DNA of 64,000 nt from Streptomyces sp. NBC_01431 (GCF_036231355.1 NZ_CP109496.1:7750001-7814000), one strand, 5' to 3'; counted from the first letter of the stretch, positions 17,407-26,800 are shown. The notes: generated by a model not told the origin, from the letters alone. Translations and numbers: made by a program.

Positions 17407-17451
17407 CGACGACGGGGCCGACCCCGCCGGGCGGGACCGACACCGTCGTCG
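17407..17451. terminator. Bidirectional terminator candidate
   Basis: Perfect 9-bp arms CGACGACGG and CCGTCGTCG flank a 27-base GC-rich loop in the 70-base gap between the convergent TetR and azoreductase genes. Confidence 0.5.
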
Positions 17452-17458
17452 CGCGCGA

Positions 17459-18094
17459 CTACGCGGCGCGGGCCGCCTTCGCGGCGGCCTCGAACGCGTC
17501 GGCCCGCGACTGCTCGCCGAGTGGGACCAGGTGCTCCATGGCCGGGATGTGCGCGGCCAGCGTCAGGTCCGCGACGATGAAGGCCGTCTCCATCTCGAAG
17601 ATCACCGACAGCACCGACTCCAGGTAGTTCAGCACGTGCTCGTGCGGCGCCCGGGGCGTGCCGGGGGCGTAGGAGCCGCCGCGGCTGGTCACCACCGTCA
17701 CCGGTGTGCCCTTCACCTTTGATTCCGGCGAGCCGGCGGTGCGGCCGATCAGGATCACCTGGTCCAGCCACGCCTTGAGACTGGAGGGCACCGAGAAGTT
17801 GTACATCGGTGCGCCGATGACCACGGCGTCGGCCGCCTCCAGCTCCGCTATCAGGGCCAGGCGCTCGGCGAAGGCCCGAGCCTGCTCCTCGGTGTGCTCC
17901 GCCGGGTCGAGCGACCCGGCGGTGTGGGCGTCCGCGGTGATGTGCGGCACCGGCTCGGCGGCCAGGTCCCGATAGATCACCTCGCCACCCGGGTGCTCCT
18001 CCAGCCACGTACGGCGGAAGGCCTCGGTGACGGCCCGAGAGGTGGATGCCTGGCCCGCGAACGCGGACGAGTCGATGTGCAGCAGTGTCGCCAT
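17459..18094 (-). CDS. azoR: FMN-dependent NADH:quinone/azo reductase
   Basis: A 211-residue flavodoxin-fold protein of the AzoR/AcpD family, which reduces quinones and azo compounds with NADH and FMN. Seen are the N-terminal phosphate-binding strand and loop (ATLLHIDSSAF, followed by STSRAVTEAF), the central APMYNFSVPSSLKAWLDQV at about residues 95-113 that binds the flavin ring, and the TSRGGSY loop near 139-145. Length and motifs are complete. It is cytoplasmic. A very strong nested palindrome lies 72-122 bases upstream of the ATG and probably governs its induction. Confidence 0.93.
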   Translation of the reverse strand: MATLLHIDSSAFAGQASTSRAVTEAFRRTWLEEHPGGEVIYRDLAAEPVPHITADAHTAGSLDPAEHTEEQARAFAERLALIAELEAADAVVIGAPMYNFSVPSSLKAWLDQVILIGRTAGSPESKVKGTPVTVVTSRGGSYAPGTPRAPHEHVLNYLESVLSVIFEMETAFIVADLTLAAHIPAMEHLVPLGEQSRADAFEAAAKAARAA

Positions 18095-18165
18095 GGTGCA
18101 ACTCCGAAAAGGGGAGAGGGCGTGCGTACCCTCCCGCCGCAGGCGGTGGGACGGTCGCAGCGGAT

Positions 18166-18216
18166 AACTTGAACCGGCCCTCAACTTTAGCCCAAAGTTG
18201 AGGGTAGGTTCAAGTT
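18166..18216. promoter_or_regulatory. Nested palindromic operator upstream of azoR
   Basis: Two perfect inverted repeats share one centre at 18191. The inner arms are CCCTCAACTTT (18178-18188) and AAAGTTGAGGG (18194-18204). The outer arms are AACTTGAACC (18166-18175) and GGTTCAAGTT (18207-18216). Only the central 5 bases and one 2-bp step on each side break the symmetry over 51 bases. The AACTTGA/CTCAACTT theme also appears upstream of the TetR gene. It is most simply read as paired TetR-dimer sites over the azoR promoter. Confidence 0.65.
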
Positions 18217-18330
18217 GTTGTCGATGTACGCGCTTACTGATGAGCTCTGTGTGATGTCCCACGAATCCCTGCTCGGCAAGGTGCTGGGCATGGATCAGCG
18301 ATAGCGCCGGGGAGAGGGAGGTGCTATCAG

Positions 18331-18387
18331 CGTTACCGTTCAGGTGTTGCCGTTGGAAGTTTCGATGGTAACGTTGGAATGGTTCCA
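18331..18387. promoter_or_regulatory. Possible operator region of the amidohydrolase gene
   Basis: CGTTACC (18331-18337) and GGTAACG (18367-18373) form one inverted repeat. A second, TGGAA-tgg-TTCCA (18375-18387), follows immediately, ending 27 bases before the amidohydrolase ATG. These are candidate regulatory sites only. Confidence 0.3.
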
Positions 18388-18413
18388 TTGGTATCAATGT
18401 GAGGGGGGGCGTC

Positions 18414-19451
18414 ATGCCCGACCGTCTGAAGATCATCGGAGTGGAAGAGACCGTCGTCGTACCGGCCGTCTACGAGGCGTACCAGCGGGCCGGATCGCCG
18501 CAGATCTTCTCGCGCGGCTTCGGGGACAGCCCGATCGCGAAGAACCTGCACGAGGTTGGTGAGCAGCGGCTGGCACACATGGACGACCAGGGCATCGACG
18601 TCGCCGTGCTGTCCCTGTCGTCTCCGGGCGTGCAGGACCTTCCCGAGGCCGACGCCGTCGCGGTGGCCCGCGACGCCAACGACCAGCTCGCCGGGATCGT
18701 CGCGTCGCGGCCCGACCGTTTCCAGGCGTTCGCGGCGATCCCCACCCAGTCGCCGGCCGCAGCCGCGGCCGAGCTGGAGCGCGCGGTGGTCGAGCTGGGC
18801 TTCCCCGGCGCCATGCTGTACGGCCGTACCGGCGACAAGCTGGCCGACCACCCGGACAACGACGAGCTGTACGCGATGGCCGAGCGCCTCGCCGTGCCGC
18901 TGCACTTCCACCCGCAGACACCGGTCCAGCCCGTCATCGACGCCTACTACTCCAACCTCCCCGAGCCCATGGGGCCCGTGCTGGCCGGAGCCGCGCTCGG
19001 CTGGTACTACGACCTCGGCGTCCAGTACCTGCGCATGATCTTCTCGGGGGTCTTCGACCGGTTCTCCGAGCTGCAGGTGATCGCCGGACACTGGGGCGAG
19101 GTCGCGCTGTTCTACCTCGACCACACCGGCTTCTTCGGCGAAGCGGGGCGCCTGCGCCAGCCCCTGGCGGACTACTTCAAGAACAACTTCTGGGTCGCCG
19201 GCAGCGGCACCAACAGCCCCCGCTACCTGCGCTGGACCGCCGAGGTGATGGGCCCCGACCGGATGCTGTACTCCACCGACTACCCCTTCACCTACGGCTT
19301 CCGCCCCGGCGGCTTCCCCTACGTCGACACCAGCAACGGCGAGGCACGCTCCTTCCTGGAGAACTCGCCGTTCACCGACGAGCAGAAGGCCGACATCGGC
19401 CACCGCAACTGGGAGCGACTCACCGCCCGCGCCAAGGGCGGATTCAACTGA
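18414..19451 (+). CDS. Amidohydrolase-family (ACMSD/resorcylate decarboxylase-like) enzyme
   Basis: A 345-residue cytoplasmic TIM-barrel protein of the amidohydrolase-2 group. Features are VEETVVVP near the N-terminus (where decarboxylase members have an E/H metal motif), PLHFHPQ with His residues near 163-166, VIAGHWGE near 222-229, and the late YSTDYPFTY with the conserved metal or catalytic Asp near 286. These suit 2,6-dihydroxybenzoate-type decarboxylases or related hydrolases of aromatic acids. The ATG follows a long G-run site (GAGGGGGGG). It is divergent from azoR, so both may belong to a response to aromatic compounds; the substrate is unknown. Confidence 0.85.
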   Translation: MPDRLKIIGVEETVVVPAVYEAYQRAGSPQIFSRGFGDSPIAKNLHEVGEQRLAHMDDQGIDVAVLSLSSPGVQDLPEADAVAVARDANDQLAGIVASRPDRFQAFAAIPTQSPAAAAAELERAVVELGFPGAMLYGRTGDKLADHPDNDELYAMAERLAVPLHFHPQTPVQPVIDAYYSNLPEPMGPVLAGAALGWYYDLGVQYLRMIFSGVFDRFSELQVIAGHWGEVALFYLDHTGFFGEAGRLRQPLADYFKNNFWVAGSGTNSPRYLRWTAEVMGPDRMLYSTDYPFTYGFRPGGFPYVDTSNGEARSFLENSPFTDEQKADIGHRNWERLTARAKGGFN

Positions 19452-19483
19452 TCGTCGCAACACCTCGTACTCGGAGGTGACGT

Positions 19484-20589
19484 GATGGGTGTTGGTCCGC
19501 AGCAGCGCAGGGCCCGTGAGTACCGGTGGCAGATGCCGTCGCCGAGGTCGGCCGGCGGTCGCGTGGCGTGAGGATCGTGTCCGGTACTGGGCAGCCATCG
19601 CCAAGGGGCTGCACCATCACGCGGGACGCCCCTCGGGGGCGGTGTGTCGCCTGCGGCCGGGACCCGCTGGCTTCGCCACGCCGGCGGCGTGAATCCGAAC
19701 GTTTCACCGACCGCGTCAGGACGCTACCTGTCGTTCGCCGGGCGCGAGGACATCACCGTGTGGCGGGCGCAGGATGTCGGAATCCGTGAGATCGCGAGCC
19801 GGCTGGGCCGGCCGCCGTCGACGGTCTCGCGAGAGCTCCGCCGGAACGCTTCCACGCGGACCTACCGTGTGGAATATCGGGCGTCCACCACGCAGTGGCA
19901 CGCAGAGCGGCGGGCCCGGCGGCCGAAGACGGCGAAAACTGGCCCCGGACGAGCGGCTGTGTGCGTACGTGCAGGACCGGCTCGCCGGCGTGATCCATGC
20001 CCCGGACGGGACGCCGGTGGAGGGGCCGGTCACCCCCGCGTGGAAAGGGCGCAACAAACCCCGGCGGCAGGACCGGTGGTGGTCAATGGCGTGGAGTCCG
20101 CAGTAGTTCGCGCACCGGCTGCGGCTGGATTTCCCCGATGATGAGTCCATGCGCATCTCGCACGAGGCGATCTACCAGGCGCTCTACGTCCAGGGCCGTG
20201 GTGCTCTCAAGCGGGAGCTGGTCGCCTGCCTGCGCACCGGGCGGGCGCTGCGCGTCCCGCGTGCTCGCACCCGACAGCGTCCGGGCGGCCATGTCGCATC
20301 CGAGGTAATGATCAGCGAACGGCCGGCGGAGGCCGAGGACCGCGCAGTCCCCGGGCACTGGGAGGGCGACCTCACCATCGGCCTGAACCGCTCGGCGATC
20401 GGCACCCTCGTGGAACGAACCACCAGGTTCACCATGCTGCTGCATCTCCCGGATGGACGGCTACGGCGTCGAGCCGCAGGTGAGGAACGGTCCCGCGGCG
20501 GCCAGCCGCGGCGCCCAGGCCGTGAAGGACCCGGTCGCCGCCACCATCACCACGCTGCCCGAGCAGCTGTGCCGGTCGCGGTCTTCCGA
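19484..20589 (+). mobile_element. Degenerate IS30-family transposase
   Basis: IS30 transposase pieces are readable in successive frames. These are the HTH block (VGIREIASRLGRPPSTVSRELRRN; then YRASTTQWHAERRARRPK), ERLCAYVQDRLAGVIHAPDG, and RISHEAIYQALYVQGRGALKREL, followed by the DDE-core entry GHWEGDLTIG and GTLVERTTRFTMLLHLP. At least three frameshifts and an in-frame stop (near 20104) interrupt it. The last part (VATITTLPEQL-like, around 20540) loses the remaining catalytic residues. No intact terminal repeats were identified. Inactive. Confidence 0.8.
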
Positions 20590-20720
20590 CGGGCGACCCG
20601 CTACAACACCCGACGAAGGTACTCCCGCCTCGGCCAGATCAGCCCGATCACCTACGAACAACGATCAACTACGTCGGCCACCGCCGCACAGCAATCGGTG
20701 TCCATGGCCAAGGGTGAAGC
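20590..20720 (+). mobile_element. 3' end of an IS3-family orfB
   Basis: ATRYNTRRRYSRLGQISPITYEQRS is the usual C-terminal end of an IS3-family orfB. It joins directly to the broken IS30 copy, so two insertion sequences were nested or deleted together here. Only about 40 codons remain. Confidence 0.6.
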
Positions 20721-20732
20721 CCCAAACATGGT

Positions 20733-20759
20733 CCGCCCCGGGCCGGGGGCCCGGGGCGG
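20733..20759 (-). terminator. GC hairpin terminator after the S33 peptidase pair
   Basis: Perfect 12-bp arms CCGCCCCGGGCC and GGCCCGGGGCGG with a 3-base loop, 9 bases beyond the stop of the last peptidase gene. Confidence 0.7.
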
Positions 20760-20768
20760 GGGGAGGGT

Positions 20769-22379
20769 TCAGGGCGTGATCTCGAACTCGGGTGGTTCCA
20801 GGGTCTTGAGGCACTGGGTCTTCGGGGCGTCCGGGGCGTCGAAAAAGGTGACCGCGACCTCCTGGGCGCACTTCGAGGTGGCGAACACCACGTGCGGCTC
20901 GTAGGGGATGGTGACGACCTTGGCCCTGGGCAGGGTGCGGGCGACGTATGGTCCGTTGTCCGCACCGGTCTGGGAGTCGAAGCTGCCGGACATGGCGAGG
21001 GTGGGGATGTCGCCGCGTGTCACGTCCCGGATCGAGCGTGGTGCCGCGGGCACGTTCCAGGCCTGGCAGTCCGGACGGAGGAACGTGAGCTGCGGGGCCT
21101 GGGCCTGCACTGATTCGGGGAAGGACGGGAAGGCTTCCTGCCCGCCGCGCAGGGCCCGCTCCTGCGTCTCGTACGGGATCCACTCGCTGCAGAAGACGCC
21201 GTAGCTGAGACCGTGCGCGACGCGGCCCACGGCCTGGGGGCTGAGTCTGCCGCCGGCCCACTGCCTGGCGATGCGCTCGGGCTTGCCCTTCGCCAGCTCG
21301 TCGAGGGCGGCAGGCACTTGGGTCGCGATGTGGGTGGCGGAGGTCATCCAGTTCACCAGGGCTCCGCCGTCGAGGACGACCTTCACCGGCTTGTCGTTGC
21401 CGGGGAGGGTGACGGTGGTGGTGACCGGCCTGGATTCCAGGCCGCGGACGAGCTTGTCGAAGGTGGCGGACAGGTTCGGATAACGCTTGTTGCACGCCGG
21501 CTGCTCCGCGCACGCCTTGAACAGTGCGTCCCAGCCCTGGCGGGCGCTGCTCCAGGTCAGGGCCGAACCGCCCTTGGAGGGCGGCAGGATGCCGTCCAGG
21601 CCCACGGAGCGCAGCCCCTCGGGGTGCAGCCGCATGTACACCAGTGCCAGATGGGTGCCGTAGGAGATGCCGTACAGGTTCCACTGCTTGATGCCGAGCG
21701 CGCTGCGCAGGCCCTCGTAGTCGGCGGAGCTCTGGGTGTCGTTGTACGTGCCGAGGTCGATCCCACGTCCTGCCAGCTGGTCGCGGCAGGCCTTGGTGGC
21801 GGCGACGTGCAGGCGTTCGGTCGACGGGGCGTCGTAGACGAGGCCGACCGACTGCGCGTTGAACTTGTCGATGTTGGGGCACAGGACGTTCGGTTCGGCC
21901 GAGTAGGTGCCGCGCTGGGACATGAAGATTACGTCGCGGTCGCGGTTGAGATGGCCGTCGATCGCCATCTTCGCCTCCCCGACGGCGTCGTCGCCGGGAC
22001 CGCCGGCGAGCCACACGATGGGGTCGGACTTGGGTGTGCCGGACGCGGCCGGCACGATCGCGACACCGAGTTTGATCTTCTTGCCGTCTGGTTTGGTGTG
22101 GTTCTCCGGCACGGTGAGGGTTCCGCAGCGGGCCCCGTCGAGAGCTTGGACCGGTTCCGGTGTCCTGGGACAGCCGCCCGGTTCGTAACTGGCATCACCG
22201 GCTGCACCGGCGGCTGTGCCGATCGGTGTCCCGGGGCTGGGACTGGGGCCGGTGCGGGACTGGGCCTGGGCGGGCCCGGCGAGCAGGCCGGTGACCAGGA
22301 GGCCGGTGGCTATGCCGGACGTGGTGGTCTGGAGTCGTCGTTCGGTACGCCGGCGACGGGGCGCGTGGTCGCGAATCAT
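20769..22379 (-). CDS. Secreted S33-family alpha/beta hydrolase peptidase (tripeptidyl aminopeptidase-like)
   Basis: A 536-residue exported protein with an N-terminal signal (about residues 1-40, ending GPAQAQ). It is an alpha/beta hydrolase of the S33/Slp tripeptidyl-aminopeptidase group: oxyanion segment LAGGPGDDA near 124-132, nucleophile elbow GISYG with Ser239, a TAP-like C-terminal domain, AMSGSFDSQTGA carrying the acid, and EPHVV carrying the histidine. Cysteine pairs fit an extracytoplasmic location. It starts 12 bases after the stop of its paralogue, so the two are one operon. Members cleave N-terminal tripeptides or hydrophobic esters; the actual substrate is not known. Confidence 0.88.
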   Translation of the reverse strand: MIRDHAPRRRRTERRLQTTTSGIATGLLVTGLLAGPAQAQSRTGPSPSPGTPIGTAAGAAGDASYEPGGCPRTPEPVQALDGARCGTLTVPENHTKPDGKKIKLGVAIVPAASGTPKSDPIVWLAGGPGDDAVGEAKMAIDGHLNRDRDVIFMSQRGTYSAEPNVLCPNIDKFNAQSVGLVYDAPSTERLHVAATKACRDQLAGRGIDLGTYNDTQSSADYEGLRSALGIKQWNLYGISYGTHLALVYMRLHPEGLRSVGLDGILPPSKGGSALTWSSARQGWDALFKACAEQPACNKRYPNLSATFDKLVRGLESRPVTTTVTLPGNDKPVKVVLDGGALVNWMTSATHIATQVPAALDELAKGKPERIARQWAGGRLSPQAVGRVAHGLSYGVFCSEWIPYETQERALRGGQEAFPSFPESVQAQAPQLTFLRPDCQAWNVPAAPRSIRDVTRGDIPTLAMSGSFDSQTGADNGPYVARTLPRAKVVTIPYEPHVVFATSKCAQEVAVTFFDAPDAPKTQCLKTLEPPEFEITP

Positions 22380-22391
22380 CTGCCCTCCCGG

Positions 22392-23939
22392 TCATTTGGG
22401 GATGATCGTGAACGGTTGGGGCTTGAGACCGTTCACGCAGGTGGTGTCCGGCGCGGTCGGGCGAGCGAGGAACGACGCCAGCACGCGCTGCGCGCACGAC
22501 GACTGCGGGACCACCCAGTGGCCGATTCCAGGTACTTGTACGGCGGTTGACCGGGACTGATCGCGGATCACACCCTTCGCCCAGCTCACCCCGGTCTTTG
22601 CGTCGAAGGTGCCGGAGATGACGAGCGAGGGGACCGAGCTGACGGTGGCCACGCGCTGGCCGGCGGCACGGTCGGGCACCTTCCAGATCCCGCACGCCGG
22701 ATACTCGTAGGGCAGCTGCGGCACCTGGGCGAGGACCGTGTCGGGCCAGCCGGGGAAGGCCTTCTTCCCGGCCTCAAGCACATCGCGCTCCGAGGCGCCC
22801 GGCGCCCATTCGCTGCACGCCACCGAGTTCGTCAGGCCGTGCGCGAACATGCCGACGTGCTGGACGGAGCCGGCCGCGCGGGCCGTCGCGAAGCGCTTCG
22901 GGTGGCCGGCCGCGAGTTCGGTGAGTGCCGCCGGCAGGTCCTCGGGCCGGACACCGAAGGCGACGATCGTGTCCAACAGCGCGCCCCCGTCGAGGACGAC
23001 CTTGACGGGCTTGCCGCCGTGGGGCGGTGTTGCGTTGAGGGTCAGCGGCTTCGCCTCGAGCTTGCGGACCTGCTCCGTCAGGGTCCGGGCGGTATCGGGG
23101 TAACGCTCTTTGCAGGCCGGCTGGGCCGCGCACGCCTTGAAGATGTTGCCGATCCCCTCGGCGGCGCTGCTCCATCCCCACGGCAGGACAGCGGACTGCG
23201 GAGGCGTGATCGAGTCGATCGCCAGCGCTCGGATCCCGTCGGGGTACAGGCGCAGGTAGGTGAGGGCCAGATCGGTGCCGTAGGAGTAGCCGTAGACGTT
23301 CCACCGGCGGATGCCCAGGGCCGTGCGCAGGTCGGCGAAGTCGGCCGCGTTCTCCGCGGTGTTGTAGGCGCTCAGGTCCACGCCATCACGCGTGAGGCGG
23401 TCACGGCACTCCTTCACCGCCTTCAGCATGAGCTGCTGGGCGGGCTGCGCGCCGAAGCGCAGGCCGACGGCCTGCGCGTTGGACCGGTCGATCTCCGGGC
23501 AGGCGAGGTTCGGCTGGTCGTAGAGGTTTCCCCGCTGCGCCATGATGATCAGCTCACGGTCCTTGTTGAGCCCGGAGTCGACGAGGAAGGGAATGTCATC
23601 GAACGCGTCCGCGCCGGGGCCGCCCGCCAAAAACACCACGGGCTCCGCGGCGGGTTTCGAGGAGACGGCCGGGATCCTCGCCACCGCCAGCTTGATGGTC
23701 TTTGCGCCATGGCGGGAGCGGTTCTCCGGTACTTGCAGGGTTCCGCACCGTGCTGTACCCAGGGCATCGATGGGCTCGGGCGTCTTGGGGCAGGGACCGG
23801 GAACGAAGTGAGGGGCGGCCGAGCTGGGCCCGGTCGCCCCGGCAGACAGGGCCACGGCACTGCCTGGTGTGGGGCCGTACGCAGCCAAGCAGGCAAGAGC
23901 GGCCGCGGCCGTCACCGCGTGGATGCTGCGCTTGGGCAT
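22392..23939 (-). CDS. Secreted S33-family alpha/beta hydrolase peptidase, paralogue
   Basis: A 515-residue exported paralogue of the next gene, aligned along its whole length. Shared features are CPKTPEPIDALGTARCGTL, LAGGPGADA, GYSYG with Ser219, DGGALLDT, SGTFDAKTGVSW with the acid, and GIGHWVVP with His. The signal peptide covers about residues 1-30. It is the first gene of the pair, and its 5' flank holds no mobile element for at least 250 bases. The duplicate arrangement probably arose by tandem duplication and suggests related but divergent substrates. Confidence 0.88.
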   Translation of the reverse strand: MPKRSIHAVTAAAALACLAAYGPTPGSAVALSAGATGPSSAAPHFVPGPCPKTPEPIDALGTARCGTLQVPENRSRHGAKTIKLAVARIPAVSSKPAAEPVVFLAGGPGADAFDDIPFLVDSGLNKDRELIIMAQRGNLYDQPNLACPEIDRSNAQAVGLRFGAQPAQQLMLKAVKECRDRLTRDGVDLSAYNTAENAADFADLRTALGIRRWNVYGYSYGTDLALTYLRLYPDGIRALAIDSITPPQSAVLPWGWSSAAEGIGNIFKACAAQPACKERYPDTARTLTEQVRKLEAKPLTLNATPPHGGKPVKVVLDGGALLDTIVAFGVRPEDLPAALTELAAGHPKRFATARAAGSVQHVGMFAHGLTNSVACSEWAPGASERDVLEAGKKAFPGWPDTVLAQVPQLPYEYPACGIWKVPDRAAGQRVATVSSVPSLVISGTFDAKTGVSWAKGVIRDQSRSTAVQVPGIGHWVVPQSSCAQRVLASFLARPTAPDTTCVNGLKPQPFTIIPK

Positions 23940-24198
23940 GGGATCTCGTTCCTCTGCCGACATCAGCGGCGGGCACTGACACAGGCCGGGCCGCAACGGT
24001 TTGGGCGGAACGCGCGGCTTCCAGGCTAGCGAGTGGTGCGTTCGGGTGCACCCGGAGCGGTCACTACCCGTAACCATGGAGCACCTTGGTGAAGGACGAG
24101 GACGGCCTTCACCAGGGCGGTGATGCGGTTGGTGCTGCAGTGGAGGAGTCTGGACGTCACCGGCCCTGGCTGACATTCGGTGGTAACGGAGGGTAGGC

Positions 24199-24621
24199 CT
24201 ATCCGAGGAGGATGCGGTGGCGTAGGAGGGTGAAGCCTGCGCGTCCGTGTATCTGGCGCGCGATGCGGTTGGTCTTGGTGTTGACGCCTTCGGTGGGGCC
24301 GTTGCTGTACGGAAGTGTGAGTCCGGCGATCACGGCGTCGAGGAATCGTTCGAGACCCCGGGTGAAGGCATGGAGATGGGGTAGATCGGCTGTGCGGACC
24401 TGGCTGATCCAGTGTGAAAGCCTGTCGGTGTTTCGTTCATGAGGTGTACGGGGGCGGGCGAAGTCCCGGATTCTGCAAGGGAGTTGGGTCATTTCGAAGC
24501 GATCGGCGGTGAGCCGGGCCAGAAGGTCGTGATGTGCGTCCTTGATGAGGCTGGCGGCGACGATCCGCTTGAGGTTGGTGACGAGTGGGGGAGGTGTGGC
24601 GGGGGCGCCCACAGGTACCAC
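24199..24621 (-). mobile_element. ISL3-family transposase C-terminal remnant
   Basis: About 140 codons ending in PYSNGPTEGVNTKTNRIARQIHGRAGFTLLRHRILLG, the signature end of ISL3-type DDE transposases, with SHWISQVRTADLPHLHAFTRGLERF before it. The N-terminal zinc-finger and most of the catalytic core are missing. No inverted repeats recognised. Confidence 0.75.
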
Positions 24622-24787
24622 TTCCTGGGGTTCGACGGCCGCGATTGCGTGTCGCCATACCGTAGGAACCCGCAGGTCAGGAGCGTATTTGATGGTGCAT
24701 CATAGTTCTCTGACCGGATGGACGCGGGGGCACCATGTGAGACCTATAGGCGCTGGTTCGAGAGCTATTCAGTCCCCGAGGAACCGC

Positions 24788-26800
24788 TCATGGGGTGCCG
24801 TGGACCTCGAGTGAGGCGCGTACGGCCGATTCGATCGCTCCCTCGATCCAGGCGGGTTTGAGGGAGGTGTGGTCGCCGGCGAAGTGCAGGGGGCCCTCGG
24901 GAGAGGCGATGTCGTGGAACAGTTCGGTGTGCTGTCCGGGCAGGAGAACCGACGCCTCACCGTAGGCGTAGGGGTCGCGGGCCCAGCTCTGGGTTCGTCC
25001 CGCGCCGGTGTAGAAGACCTCGATGCGCTGGCCGTAGATCTCCTGGAGTCCGGACAGGGCGTGGGGGTAGCGGGCGTCGTCGTCGAAGGCGTCCCAGCGC
25101 ATGGCGTCGTCGGCCCAGGTGTAGGAGGCGAGCACGACTCCGCCTTGGCTGCCGGGCACGGGGTGGGAGGGGTTGAAGGTGAACCGGTTCGGGTTGTCGC
25201 TGACCGACCCTCCGCCGAAACTGGCCACCGCGCCGGGCTGGTCGCGCGAGACGGAACGGTATGCGGCGTAGTGGGCGCGCTGGTTCTCGGACAGGCGCTC
25301 CCCGGTGACGGAGGTGTGCCGGCCGAGCAGTCGGCCGTCGTCGGGGGCAAGACCCTTGCGGTAGGAGTCGTGGAGTCCGGGCGCGATGGTGGCGAGTTCT
25401 CGTTCCCAGTCCGCCTCGGTGAACTCCCACCAGCGCCGGCTGAATTCGAGGACCACCTTGGTGGCGCTGTCATAGTGCAGTTCGGTGACGGCGCGGCGCT
25501 TCCCGTAGGACATGAGAGGGGCGACCTGGACGTGCCGCAACCCTGAGAACGGCACGGTGACGACCGCGAGATCCGCGGTGAACTGCTCGCGCACGGGCGC
25601 CTCTTGACGCCCCTCCGAGACGGTGTCGACCCAGACATGGGGCCCCGCGGCACTCACGTGGGCCGCGTCCGAGTGGGGACGGCTCGGGCTCCAGTACTCG
25701 ATGCGCGTGACGCGGCGGTCGAAGCGCACCGCCGGCCCGACTTCCTTCAGCAGCGCGTCGGGCAGCGCCGCGGTTCCCCCCTTCAGCTCCCAGAAAGTGG
25801 TCTGGGGGCTGATGAGGGCCGCGTCGAGGAAGCTGTGGAGGAACGAGAGGGGGAGGCGGGAGGTGAGGTCCTCCAGGCAGCCGACCAGGTCGATGGTGGC
25901 CTCGTCGAGCTTCGCATACTCGCTCAGATAGCGACGCATGGACCAGTCGCCGAAGCGTTCGATGACCCGTGCCCAGCCGGCGACCAACTGCCCGGCCGGC
26001 TTGTCGGTGCGGCGCCCGTCGGGGCCCTGTGCGCTGAACTCGTCCCGGACCGGCGCCAGGGCATCACTGAGGATCTTGCTCGACGGAACGTCCCACAGCG
26101 CGCGGGGAACACCGAAGGAACGGTTGACGCGCTGCGGGTTGCGCGCGTACTCGGACTTGCGGACCCGTAGACCGTTGACATGGATCCAGGTCTGCTGCGC
26201 GGGGCTTCCGTCGGCGTGCTCGTCCACGAGGCGGAACTTCTGCCGTCGCACCCCCAAGTGGTCGATGAGAGCCATGACCAGAGGGTGGCTCTGCGGGATC
26301 CGCATGGCGCCGGCCTCCGCGTACTGCCGCGGGTCGGCGAACGGCTGCTCGGCCTGCTCATGGCCGCCGGTCCTGAAGGTCTTGATCCTGCCGCCCACGC
26401 GGTTGCCGTTGGCCTCGATGACCGTGACAGTGTGCCCCGCGCGCCGCAACAGCAGTGCTGTCACCAGACCTGCCGGGCCGGCCCCCACCACCAGCACCTT
26501 CTTCGACCGACCGGCCGACCGGGGAAGGCCACTGCCCACCAGCACCTGGAGGTAGGACGGCAGCAGCTCCTTGCCGTCCGGTCCGCGCAGCAGCAGGACC
26601 CGCGCCACATCAACGCACCGCTGGGACTGAGAGGTTCCCGCAGCAGCGGGCTGCGCGACGGCGGAGGTCCCGCTCGCGGCGGCGGGCGCGGCCGCGCCCG
26701 CCGCGACTGTTGCCGCTGTCGCTGTCGCACCCAGGGCAAAGCCGCGCCGGGACAGGGAGGTGCGCCGGGGCGGAACCCCGGGATTTTCAGGTGATCGCAT
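24788..26800 (-). CDS. Tat-exported flavin monoamine/L-amino-acid oxidase
   Basis: A 670-residue FAD enzyme of the amine oxidase family. The twin-arginine signal is SRRGFALG (about residues 17-24) with an Ala-rich core to ~45. The dinucleotide-binding motif is VVGAGPAGLV (G106, G108, G111) followed by Glu129, and NRVGGRIKTF is the second FAD motif. The C-terminal LHFAGDHTSLKPAWIEGAIES closes the FAD site. It is predicted to deaminate amines or L-amino acids outside the membrane, releasing peroxide. The start could also be ATG 26812. Coding-like sequence further upstream in this frame belongs to other remnants and is not part of the protein. Confidence 0.9.
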   Translation of the reverse strand: MRSPENPGVPPRRTSLSRRGFALGATATAATVAAGAAAPAAASGTSAVAQPAAAGTSQSQRCVDVARVLLLRGPDGKELLPSYLQVLVGSGLPRSAGRSKKVLVVGAGPAGLVTALLLRRAGHTVTVIEANGNRVGGRIKTFRTGGHEQAEQPFADPRQYAEAGAMRIPQSHPLVMALIDHLGVRRQKFRLVDEHADGSPAQQTWIHVNGLRVRKSEYARNPQRVNRSFGVPRALWDVPSSKILSDALAPVRDEFSAQGPDGRRTDKPAGQLVAGWARVIERFGDWSMRRYLSEYAKLDEATIDLVGCLEDLTSRLPLSFLHSFLDAALISPQTTFWELKGGTAALPDALLKEVGPAVRFDRRVTRIEYWSPSRPHSDAAHVSAAGPHVWVDTVSEGRQEAPVREQFTADLAVVTVPFSGLRHVQVAPLMSYGKRRAVTELHYDSATKVVLEFSRRWWEFTEADWERELATIAPGLHDSYRKGLAPDDGRLLGRHTSVTGERLSENQRAHYAAYRSVSRDQPGAVASFGGGSVSDNPNRFTFNPSHPVPGSQGGVVLASYTWADDAMRWDAFDDDARYPHALSGLQEIYGQRIEVFYTGAGRTQSWARDPYAYGEASVLLPGQHTELFHDIASPEGPLHFAGDHTSLKPAWIEGAIESAVRASLEVHGTP

